Source of the DNA: Bimastos eiseni
Taxonomy: Eukaryota; Annelida; Clitellata; Crassiclitellata; Lumbricidae
Direction of reading: 5' to 3'
Assembly: GCA_959347315.1 (NCBI GenBank)
Contig: OY365807.1
Coordinates: forward strand, 28,290,810-28,354,809
Length of the DNA: 64,000 bases
The translations under genes were made by a program, and so were the position numbers. The notes beneath the pieces are model-generated. The model was not told where the DNA came from. It worked only from the letters and a program-made list of their open reading frames with translations, and did no database searches. This document shows positions 49,925-61,600 of this stretch, one piece after another. How positions within the stretch are numbered: position 1 is the first letter of the stretch; each line of letters starts with the position of its first letter.

Positions 49925-51654
49925 TAGCACACTAACAATTCAATTATTCACTCCCTGACTTTAACACTACGAGCGTTTCACTTGACTTATTCTGTTTATT
50001 TGTAATTAACCGCGTCCTTTGCGACCCTTTTGTAAATGATGGACAAGGCGAATGAACAATGGGACTCTCATCTTCCGTCAAGAGTAGAATAAAAAAAGAA
50101 ATAGGCCTACAAAGAGTCGTCTACAAATGATGGTTCATGTGACAAAAACTGACATAATAGCAGATATTTTATTCAGGTAGGCCTAACTAGTAGAGGAACC
50201 ACTGAGGCCAACAGAAAACCATTACTCAACTTTTTATATGCAACATAGTTGATACACTCGAAGCAGTTATTTTGAATTTCATGTTTATAGGTCAATGGTT
50301 TCCTTTGTGGAATTTGTCTATATGCACCCTCGCTGAGAAAACATTTTAAGTAGGCCTATCATATTACACGTGAGGCTCATCTATAGAAGCAAACCAGGTC
50401 AAACGCAGTGGAAGAATGTTTAGATTTAACATCCGGGTTCTTCATACTGTACATTCGAAATATTTGAATGAAAAAATAACATCAAGCAACGTTTATTTCC
50501 AAATTCTGGACATAATGCTTTAACTTAACTATTCTCGGTGTTAGTAAATTGCAATTCTAACAATAATTGATTATTTTATGATCGTAGCTGATTTATCTAT
50601 GGTTGATATTCTTTAAAAAACCACACGCTTTTGAAAACTGTAACGGTGTATTGAGGATGAGTTAAATAATGAAACTGACGACTAAAACGTTCAAACGAAA
50701 ACGAATCCAATGTCCACCACTGATCGCCATTAGGTGCGAACCTAGATACGACAATCTGCCTGCAATAAGTCCGATAACAGTGTGAAAACAACGAGTGACG
50801 AAGGAGGACATGTAGACCGACACGCACAGACATAATGGTACGAAGACAGATACGATGACAAATGCAGACTTATGCATGATGAGGACGACAACGACAACTA
50901 TGATAAAGCTGTGCCAGCATCTAAGGATTTAGTCCGAATTATCATCAGTAATGTGGTCGTCATAATCTCTTGATCTTATCAGTGTGGATTTACCAGATGG
51001 CTCAGTAATGCGACCGGGAATTAAACTCGACACCTCTATGATAGTTACGACCGAAGTATTTTCCACTCAGCCCCGCCCACTTAATTTTATTCCAATACCC
51101 ATCCCCTTCCCCTCCCCTCCCCTCCTCCTCCCTCAGCTCCTCCTTTCCTCCTATTCTTTCTGCCTCGTCTCCTCGTCCTCCTTCTGCTCCTCTTCCTCTT
51201 CTTCCTCCTCTTCCTACGCCTCTTCCTACGCCTCCTCCTCCTCCTCTCCCTTTCACTGCTAATAACTTGGGGTCGTAAATCAGGCTGAGGCAAGGGGCGA
51301 TGAATGGAAGCGTTGGGGGCTAGTGGTAGTGCTAAGAGCAGCCAATCGTTCCAGATAAACTTTGAACTACGTCTCTGGAATGGCGGATTGTTTACTGATA
51401 CTCCAGTGGCGACGCTAGTGTTAAAATAATGTCTCATGTATGTTGTTCGGTTTCATTGTCAAGTAAGTTAAGCAAAAGCGTCAGGAAACAAAATGGGTCA
51501 AAGAGAGCAACATAATATACTCAGTGATTCTCATTTGGAAACAGACTGTAGGCGATTGGAAAATCACTCGCAATGGATTGAGTAGGCGATCGATCGATGA
51601 GCGGTTAATTTCTGTATGTTAATTTTGCGTATAAGCATATCGTATTCGTATTGT
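49925..51654. other. Non-coding region
   Basis: No exon recognised. A pyrimidine-rich stretch (TCCTCC-type) at 51105-51255 produces basic shadow frames on the minus strand. Confidence 0.45.
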
Positions 51655-51862
51655 TAAGGTATTGCTACATCGAGAGTGATATGATGATGATGGTAATGAT
51701 GATGATGAGTTCTCTGCCGAAGGCAGATTCGTTGGCGTTATGCCACTCGGGGATGAAGTGAGTGAGGTGCTGCAGTGACTCGGTGCACTCGGAGTTGGCT
51801 CGAACCTGCGATCCTCCGAATGCAAGGTATCGAATATATCACTACGCCACCGAGCTTCATTA
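51655..51862 (-). mobile_element. tRNA-derived SINE, family 3
   Basis: On the minus strand the head reads CTCGGTGGCGTAGTGATATA, then CGCAGGTTCGAGCC (box B), followed by an unrelated body and an ATCATC repeat tail. The head differs from the other two SINE families. Confidence 0.65.
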
Positions 51863-52067
51863 TAGAGTGATACAGCATTAGTTGATGTAGTGTTTCTATC
51901 TCAATTCAGTTCAGTAATCCGTCCTGAATCATAGTTGCAAGTTGAACAAAGTGGATCAGTTATTTCAATATTTTAATTTTATTACGAATGAAATTGAAAT
52001 AGACCAGTAGAAGGTGCACAATAACAACAAATTAAGCAATCGCATAAACTGTAAAATCAATCAATCA

Positions 52068-52262
52068 ATGCAATTTATATAGCGCCTCTTAAAGGTAGCT
52101 ATTCAGAGGCGTTCCTACCCAGGCCAGGTCAAAAAGGAAATCTTAAGAAGTTTACAGAAAGAGCCAGACAGGTCGCGCGCGAGAGAGAGCAGGTCAGATG
52201 GGAGGTTGTTCCAAGCACCGGGACCCACAATTGCGAAAGCTCTATTTTGCCTGGTAGCGGTA
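52068..52262 (+). repeat. TTTATATAGCGCC-type interspersed repeat, copy 2
   Basis: CAATTTATATAGCGCCTCTT, then TTCAGAGGCGTTCCTACCCA, then a body with GGAGGTTGTTCCAAGCACCG. Longest copy in the window. Confidence 0.65.
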
Positions 52263-52277
52263 TGAGCATGTGGAACC

Positions 52278-52305
52278 ACAAAGTCGCCTCTAGAGGCGAC
52301 TTTGT
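52278..52305. repeat. Perfect 28-bp palindrome
   Basis: ACAAAGTCGCCTCT and its exact reverse complement abut without a spacer, next to the interspersed repeat at 52068-52262. Confidence 0.9.
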
Positions 52306-53574
52306 ATATATATTTAGCTCATCAGCATTCTCACCACAGGAAATTGACACATTTTCGCTCATTTAATGACTGCCATTGTCAGCCGCTGCTGTTAATAAGT
52401 AAGTTAAAGTAATGGAAATAGATAAATGAAGCAATGTGCGATTGATTAACCGCTCCAACAGACCACTGCTAAGGGAGCGACGATGGAGAGCGATCGATTG
52501 TTCGCTTTAACGGGAAGCACTGAATACGCTTGAACTGTATCTCTTAATTTACTTGACCAGTTGCGCCAGCCATCCTGTAGCTTGTCTTACGTTATGTACC
52601 TTCGTTTTCAACTTCCTTGTGTTGAGTTATCACTTTAGAAGAAGTCTAAAGTTTTTCAAGAATTCAATGCGGATGACGCTCGCTTATTATTTCAGATGTG
52701 TGTGTAATTTGCCTGGAGCTGGAAGACTGTAGTGACGGACACACAAAAGACAGTTACCATGACACCCGATCGCTCACCAGTCTGGAGTTTGGCAACAGCC
52801 ATCGTACTCTGCTTTGTCTCTACCTCCTCCCACCAGAAGGGCAAGCAGATATTGCAATATTATCAATGATAACTGATAATTTCAGTATTATAATAAATAT
52901 TCATTATTGCTTAGAGAAATAATATGGCTTATATGCCTATATAAGTCATCGACCAGAATATACGTGAATAATGCACTCATAGGCCTACAAAGCATTGGCA
53001 TTGAGTTAGCCTATGAACTTTATATAGCTGATGTCAAGTTAGCCTATAGACCTACTTAACACTGCTGTTTATTTTTAATAAAAAAATAATTAAAAATTTA
53101 AACGAAGAAGATTCAAATATTACTCCTGGTTATACAGAGGTTGGGCAGGTGAAGTTGAGACTGCCTTTCTATGGTTCATAATTAGCCTACCGCGCATGTG
53201 TCACTAAATCCCTGCCATAATTATTGAGTCACTCAAAATGAACAATGACTCAGAAGCGACAGTTTTTGCATTAAGCTGCATACCCGGTTAATTTATCATA
53301 ACAGCCAATTACGTAATCTAGGGTAGAAGGGCAGCGGGTAAAGGCCCAATGACCCGGCGATTCTTAGGGACCCGGGTCTCTCCCACAATCAACTTATCAA
53401 CAATATTATAATCAATTAAATTAAGTTTATAACCTATCTCTTGTTAAGTGCAATATTACTAGTACTTAACTACAAACGTTTAACCTTAGAGAAACTGAAA
53501 ATTACCTTATTTATAATTCCTTGCTTTAGAATACGCTCACTTAATTTATATCTAAGAAGCCAACGACTGCTCGG

Positions 53575-53835
53575 CCGAGGGCCCGGTATTTCTCTGCCTA
53601 GGGGTTCAAAATTGCTCTGCTTATGGTCCCGGAATTTCTCTGTCTAGAGTTCTGAATTTTTATGCCAAAGGGGTCCGAAATTTTCTGCTAAGGAACCCGG
53701 AATTTTTCGGCCTAAGGGTCCGGAATTTATCTGCCTTAGGGCTCGGAGTTTCTCTGCCTGTAGGGATCCGGAATATCTGCGTAGGCCGTAGGGGTTCTGA
53801 ATTTCACTGCTTAGGAGCCCCGAATTTGTGTAAGT
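53575..53835 (+). repeat. Degenerate tandem repeat, unit about 29 bp, about 9 copies
   Basis: Diverged copies of a unit like CCCGGAATTTCTCTGCCTAGGG. Spacing is fairly regular but identity is low. No coding role seen. Confidence 0.8.
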
Positions 53836-55727
53836 GGGTCTGATCTAGAGGTGGAAAAAACTTATCCTCATTCATCGGCTAATCTGCCTCTGTTTGGTAA
53901 GCGTCGTGTCGATCTATTCTATTTTAGATTCTAGTCTAGCCTTAGTTGGCTGCTAGTCTTTTTACATGACGCTCATTGGAGCGATGTAATTGAACGAAAA
54001 TAGAAGTAGTAATAGTAGTAATTATATGTAATGGCACGCCTTGAGAACACTCGCAATTCACACGCTACAGATATTACAGACACCCTGGACGCTAGGCTGG
54101 ACTTCCGGGTCATGAGTCATGACTTTCTGCGTAACTGCTATCCGCTATAATAGGCCAGTTGTCATCGGTGTGAAAATAGCTTCACATGAAGGTGAAGATC
54201 AGTCGAGTTCAGTTCATGTAATCAAGGAGACTAATTACGCCCACATCTAGTTAACAATTTTAGCTGACCACGAAGATAGTGTGCTCTCGTTGCAATCGCT
54301 AACAAAACTTGAGATGAGCATTTGATAATAAGAGGTATGAAGCGTGATGGTTTTATTTAACGAGCATTCACGAAGTGTCAGACCTGTAGGCATGGAGAAA
54401 GAGGAGGGCGACGATAAACAATACGTTTTGATGACAAAGTATCGTTAAATAGCAACTAATCATCCATTAGATATATATTGAAATAGCTTTGAACATTAAT
54501 TTCTAGTTCTGAAATGTCGAATACAGTTGGAATCTGCCAATCATGCATCCTAAAACAGTTGAGACCTCACACATGAAATGTGGTCTAACGGAGACAACCT
54601 TTCCAGCTCCGTATCAACTTTCAATCAATCACTATTTAGAATACAAGAACTCATTGGAGCCAGAAAAACTCATCAGAACTTTACAACCTCATTACTTATT
54701 CATACAGTCCTACCAGTGGAGCAAATCAAAGTCATCCAGAACCAACGAAAACAATTTAGATTTCTGTCAATGGGTAATTATGGAGAGATCAGTAGCATGT
54801 ATGATGTCCACATGTAGGACTTATAGCCAGAAGAGACAGGCAATCATTGGAACCTGTGAAGGAGCGGAACAGGAACGGATGATTTCCAATCTGATATCTA
54901 CGTGTCTGATATATGGTGACCCGGAAAGGTTTAGAAAAGTTGGAACCCTTTCGCTTTGTCGCATGAGGTCAATCATCACCACCATCATCATCGTTGCCGT
55001 CCATTCGTCAGCAGCAGCAGCAGCTGTAGCATCTGCGGCAGAAGAAGACCACACATCATCAGTCATTCATCAGTTCTTGACTCCGGTCATTTGGCGGCGA
55101 TGGATGTCAACTGTAAATAAATGACCTGGAGTTGTTTCGGTCATTTGGATATTATGGGAACTGTGTTATGTGGCTAATTAATTGGCATCGTTAGTTCTCT
55201 CTCTGCAAAGAGCGCTGGAACCAAATGCACGATCAAAGGAGCCCGTTCTAAAAGTCCCAACGATTGAAATGCAGAAGAAAACTTGTAGAAGTCCGTAGCA
55301 GCGTTTTATCTGACCTCGAGATAACCTTTCCGTGTCTGTGAAATGAATCTTTCTACCAAACCTATAAAAGATGCGAATTGTTTTAAAATTGTTCAATTTA
55401 GTCAGAGCGAAACAACGGCAGCGGAAGTAGTACGGATCCCGTGAAAAGCCTCAAACACTGAACTCACTCGAGTAGTAGAACTTTATTACGACGCAAATAC
55501 ATGTGCTAATTATTTTAAACCTTTAGAACATCAAGTTCAAAATGCAGTGCAGCCAAATGCTTAACGATGAAATATAAAATGTCCCCACTGAAATGCTTTT
55601 CAGCATCAACATCCATCACATGTGTGTACAATGTGTAACACAACATGTTATACATGTATTGAAAGTAAGGTTTCACAATATTATCACTGTTTATTAGAAA
55701 TATAGAGGCCTACCTTCTAGTTACTGT

Positions 55728-55766
<39 letters not shown>

Positions 55767-56018
55767 CAATATATATAAATGGCGTTTATATCTATATATA
55801 TATATACGAGAAATGAACCCTTTCATGTTCTCATTCATATATTTATATAGTATACAATTCAGCATTTAATCGAGTAGGCCCTACATTCCTAAAATCAAAA
55901 TAGTGAATCCAGTTGCCAATCATGGACCCGGGAACCAATCACTTGTAGTCAGGCACTGGGCCGCGGACTGTTTGAGTAGCACTTTAGAGTCAAGACTGAC
56001 AAGGGACTCAGCGCCCAC
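53836..56018. other. Non-coding flank upstream of the L1-type CAM
   Basis: Contains a 193-codon open frame (54543-55121) of unrecognised, low-quality content and (TA)n at 55731-55760. No convincing exon. Confidence 0.4.
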
Positions 56019-56019
56019 C

Positions 56020-56066
56020 ATGAAGGCCCTGTATACCATCCTAATTGCTGGAGCAGACGATTAGAA
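56020..56066 (+). other. Candidate but problematic first exon (signal peptide) of the L1-type CAM
   Basis: CACCATGAAGG (good start context) opens MKALYTILIAGADD, which looks like the start of a signal peptide. It then meets TAG two bases before a strong donor (AA|GTAAGT). Its phase also does not fit the 56349 exon. It could be a non-coding or uORF exon, a sequence error or a dead exon. Confidence 0.3.
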
Positions 56067-56348
56067 GTAAGTTTCGAAATTGCATGAATGTTTACCATAA
56101 TGTTTCTGTTTTACATGTCTAAATTGAATTGTTCGTGCGTTAACACAGATTTTTCTTATTTTGGATAGTTTTACACAAATATAAAACATAAAGCAAGCGC
56201 TCGACAGTCAGTTTACTGTCAATCGTTCAATCGTGGTTTCGTTGCCAGAACGAGATGACCTCTCATGAGTATATCATGAAGTGGCTTTATGAGAATTTTT
56301 GACTACAGTACATTTACAATCATCGTTAGCTATTTTGATTTATTGTAG

Positions 56349-56590
56349 TCGTGAGACGTGCTTCTGGGTCGGCCAACATTGCGCCCCGAATTACCCAGCA
56401 TCCCATGCCGGAAATGGCCTTCCGAGTGGGAGAGGACGTGACACTGCCCTGCACGGCGGTCGCTGATATGGAGATCACGTGAGAAGACAATGATGCATTC
56501 ATTTCAATGACAGTCATTCTTAGAACGGCAAAAATTAAGATGAGGATAAATGAGATCAGACAAGTTTTTGAATAAGCGGTTGATCTCACT

Positions 56591-56635
<45 letters not shown>

Positions 56636-57552
56636 CCACCAATTCGATGATGCTTATACCGACCATAAGGCTTGGATGACGTGCAGGTGACTGGCTACTC
56701 GCGCTACCACCAACCACCTGTGATCTCTTGCTGGTTGTTGAGGCTGAATGAATCGCTTGTAGTCATTGCCTTGGAGCAAGTATTTGAGAACCGCACAATT
56801 TAGGATCATTTGTGGCATGTCCTTTATTGCTCATGACAACGCACTGACGACGAAGACACTTATGAGGCTGTTGCTGTGGCTGCTGACGATGATGATGATG
56901 ACGACGATGATGATGACAATGATGATGATGACGATGATGACGATGATGACGATGACGATGATGAAAAATGATTACAATCTTAATAAGCGAAGTATTAAAT
57001 ATGTGGTAAAACTGGTGATGCAGACAGAGGTGCTGAGGTGGAATAGTAGAAGGATGAGGAAGGGGTAGAAGATGATGATAACGACGATCGCAAAGATGAT
57101 AGTGATGACGATATCTGACGGTCAGGCGTCATCTGTGATGCGGTCTGCTGTACCGTCTTTTACCTTGATACTAATACGGCATCAGTTGATGCTTAGCAAA
57201 TATCTAATCAAACCCAGCAACAGAGACGAATCAAGAGAAGGAGGTCAACGTTAGGATGAAGAGGAGAACTGATGCATTGACATGTGCGTATATACAATCA
57301 TGTATAACTATACCAGAGCAAATAGATCAATGAAGAGTTATTAGTTTCAAAATTGAATATTTTCTAGGTATTTCTGGAGAAAAGATGGGCAACAGATTAA
57401 CCTGACTCTCGGAGGCAAAATCGAAGGTCGTGCGAGTCAAGGGTCAATAGTTATTCGTTCGCCAGATTCGACCGACGAAGGAGCCTACCAATGTTTGGCC
57501 AAGACAAACTATGGAACTGCCCTCTCGACGAGGACAATCCTAAAGGCGGCAG
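56349..57552 (+). CDS. Ig1 of the L1-type CAM (two exons)
   Basis: Exons 56349-56478 and 57368-57552. The first Cys is in DVTLPCTAVAD, the tryptophan in TYFWRKDGQQ, and the second Cys in STDEGAYQCLAKTNYGTAL. The intron between contains (TA)n at 56593-56633 and a GAT-repeat frame at 56880-56965. Confidence 0.92.
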
Positions 57553-57886
57553 GTATCCATGCTCAATTCTCTGATTTAGAGAATTACCAGTTGAGGGGTT
57601 TGAATCTCTTTGGACATTTAATTGTCGCATATAAAGAGAACCTATCCTTGATTCATTCAAAGTTTGACCGTTTAGCAGTGAAATCCTACACGTATATATG
57701 TTTCATTGTACTTTGGCTGATCTTCAGCGCATCTTCTTTACGTTCAAATCCACTATCTGACTAAACTCCCCGAGAACTAGTTTACTGATGCCACATTACA
57801 CTAAAGACAGGCTAAATATTAAACTTAATAGCGTGTCATTACTATCTGCATCATCAGCATCATGATGGTGTGTGTGTGTGTATGTT

Positions 57887-57917
<31 letters not shown>

Positions 57918-58406
57918 TTGTGTGTGATGTGTGCGTGAGAGATGTGTGAGTGACTTTCACTACAAATCATATGGTGAACGTTCAGAAGACGACCTTGGAG
58001 TCGAATCCCACACTCTGTGGTGAGTCGAAATTGAATTGTCACCTAACCACAGAAATAATATATTATTGTTCCATTCACTGTGCATAGTATATGTTATGCT
58101 ATGTTATGCCGCATGCATTTAGGCGTTGCTTTGTTGCGCATACTATGCATTGTTGTTCTTTAGTTCTTGAGTCGTTCCCAACCGTTCTTCATCCTCTGCT
58201 CCATCGTCCTTTGGTGGGTCAACCTCTGAATCTCTCGTGTAACCCTCCGAAGAATTACCCCACTGGCAGGATCTACTGGGGTATGAGTGCCGTTGGGTCT
58301 TCGTCCAGCAAACTTGAGGGAATTGACAACGACGGCAGGATATTGCTCGATTATAACGGTATTAATCAATCTCGTTTTAGTATTAAATGCAATATAATAA
58401 TGATAA

Positions 58407-58440
<34 letters not shown>

Positions 58441-58565
58441 TGCTACTACTATAATTATGATTTACATATTTTGTAACAGACTGCGGTTTGCCATTCAGAC
58501 ACATTAAAGTACGAATATATATATATATATATATATATTCGCACTTTAATGTGCATGACCCCAGT

Positions 58566-58630
<65 letters not shown>

Positions 58631-61600
58631 CAATAATATATTCTTTATTATATCAACTGACAAGTACGCAGCATGACATAGTAGTAACGGACGATACAAA
58701 GTTTAACATAGTTTTTATATGTACTTACAGAACTTACATGTAGGCCTACGTTATTTTGTTTCTAATTTCTATAATGTTATTGTACGTACGGTACGCGTAG
58801 CCAACGTTATTAGAACCTATGCCGTACTTTAACATCAGTGCATGTAGGATAAAGGCTATAAGATCATGCACAACAAATGTCAACAAAATAAAGAAAAACT
58901 AGCTGATTAACATATAGCTCTAGCTATAATTACTAAACGATTTCTGAATAATGTCCATATTTACATTCATGTACCTCATTGACAAAATGAGTCTGACTTT
59001 GGCCAGGAGATGATTCGCTTAAGCTTGCAACACAGATGGAATTATACAGAGAAGGAAGCATTAGCCTAACACATAATCGAATATGCTGATGCAGCATAGG
59101 TTAATATAAGGCAATGAGACCAATGTATCATCTGATGTTGCGTATAATGTTTTCAGGTCGTCTGTACTTTTCGAATGTGATTCCTGAGGATTCGTTGGAT
59201 CACATCGATCGCAATCTTTTCTATGTCTGTGTCGTTCATAACCAAATATTAGGGAAATTCGTCAAAGGCAACGAACAAATGGTTACTCCAGTCTCTGTTG
59301 CTGGTAAGACTCACACGACCTCTACGCGACCCCACTGACAAACACACTTCAAACGACGCATCATTTATTAGGCCACACGCAGACACAATTACACCAAGGG
59401 TCCTCGCGCGAAGACGCACGTATGCATGCACGATCACAAGCATAGATACAGGAAAAGTCAGAGTACCTTTGCACGCATTTAATGTGTGTGTGAGGATAGG
59501 GAGATGAAGAGGGAGGGAGAGAGGGAGTGGGAAAGGGAGCGGGAGAGATACGCGATCCGACCACCAATCGTATGAACTCATCAAGATAAATTATAGACAC
59601 ATGATGTTCAGCGTGAGTTATATAGAAATCAAGTCTTTTAGGGCCTCAATACATTCAGCTGGGGCACACACGACCACGTCATTATGGGATAAGACTGTGG
59701 GGCGGTCTAAGGTCGCATTATTTGCCCTATGCATACATCGAGGCCGAGAAAATATCCGCCCACATTTTACTGGATAACATTTAAAGTTCTTAGTTTCGCA
59801 TTTACATCACATCTTGTCACATTGAATAAAAAGATGAGAGAAGTGAACGCCTGTTGTTTGTAGATGAGAATAGGAGATCTATCGCTCCGCAGGTCATGTG
59901 GACGTCTCCACAATCGGACAAGGCCATCCGAGGACAGAACAAGCGACTCAAGTGCATCTTCTCCGGACTGTGAGTATATATTAAGTCATATATTATGCAG
60001 TCACTTTGTCTATATCCTGCATGTGTACAGTATATATACGCAGCCGTTTTGTCGCTGTATCATTCGGTGGCATATTCAATCGTTCATTCATTCTGATAGT
60101 TTATATAGCGTCTCTTTTAGGGACCTACTCAAGGGCGCTGCGAGCCCAACCACATCTAAGGATGCTTGTTGCAGTTTGACGACACTGTGTGGTTACAAGG
60201 ACCATTAGCGTCGCCCTCCTCCTTCATCCAGGCTTGGGACTGGCACTGGCCCAGTACTACCAGTGGCGGAGTTAATATCTAGTAAGGCTTGAGGGCATAA
60301 TAAAAGATGATGCGTCCATCCCAGAGGAAGGGCAGCACCGAAATGATGTCACGTCTTAGACATAAATGCTTCAGAAGGACGACCCCCACATGAAAATCAA
60401 ACCAGGTGCAAACACGAAATATACATACATGCTGTCTCACGATGTTTATGTACCGCAGTTACAAACGTCACAAAACTCTACACATTGCAATTTAATTAAT
60501 CTAAACACGTTCTATATAAGGTGAGCAGAAAGCGTATCAATATACCAATTATATGCAGTGCTTAGTGAGGCAAACGTCGGATACAATATTCTAACCATGC
60601 GTTAAATACGCCACGATGCTGTTGTTTGGGGAAGACCGACTCCTAGGGTGACCTGGAAGCGACTGGATGGAGAGATGAGCCGCCGCGTGAATGCCACTCC
60701 CGAAGGACATGGCACAGAAATCGAGATACAGAAGGTCGAATACTCCGATGCTGGACTCTACGAGTGCACCGCAGCAAACAGCGAAGGCATCGCCAGTCGC
60801 ACGCTTAAACTCACCGTTGAATGTACGTACAATTAATGTACATAGTGCCTCATACTACCCATGTACGATTTTGCATTGTTTGTTAATGTCTGTGTAAAAT
60901 ATATTACATCAATTTGTCTGTAATGAAATGAAGTGTGATCACACGCAAAAGACATGGAAAGCGTTTGCAGGCTTACTTAGAAGTGGACGTTAATGCGCCG
61001 GTAACGCATATTATTAGTATGATATAGGGCCTACTATGATATTATTAGTATGATATAGGGCCTACTATGAAATTATTAGTATGATATAGGGCCTACTATG
61101 ATATTATTAGTATGATATAGGGCCTACTATGATATTATTAGTATGATATAGGGCCTACTATGATATTATTAGTATGATATAGGGCCTACTATGATATTAT
61201 TAGTATGATATAGGGCCTACTATGATATTATTAGTATGATATAGGGCCTACTATGATAATATTAGTATGATATAGGGCCTACTATGATATTATTAGTATG
61301 ATATAGGGCCTACTATGATATTATTAGTATGATATAGGGCCTACTATGATATTATTAGTATGATATAGGGCCTACTATGATATTATTAGTATGATATAGG
61401 GCCTACTATGATATTATTAGTATGATATAGGGCCTACTATGATATTATAGTATATTGCGCGTACAACGATACACACAGGCAAGATGATAATAATATATTT
61501 ATCATTTATATACGCATGTATGTGTTTTCTATTGTAATGTTGGTAAAGGAAAAGAAAGTTATCAGCGAATGCTTGACTTTATCGTTAAGGTTTAAAGGCT

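Noticed and set aside
51002..51437. Arg/Gly-rich minus frames that look protamine-like
   Set aside because: Products of a pyrimidine-rich simple-sequence tract, with no promoter, leader or paralogue.
56766..57068. Met/Thr-rich 100-codon frame
   Set aside because: Translation of a GAT/GAC repeat in the Ig1 intron.
61007..61451. CRISPR-like array
   Set aside because: Direct 31-bp tandem units without spacers, in an animal intron.
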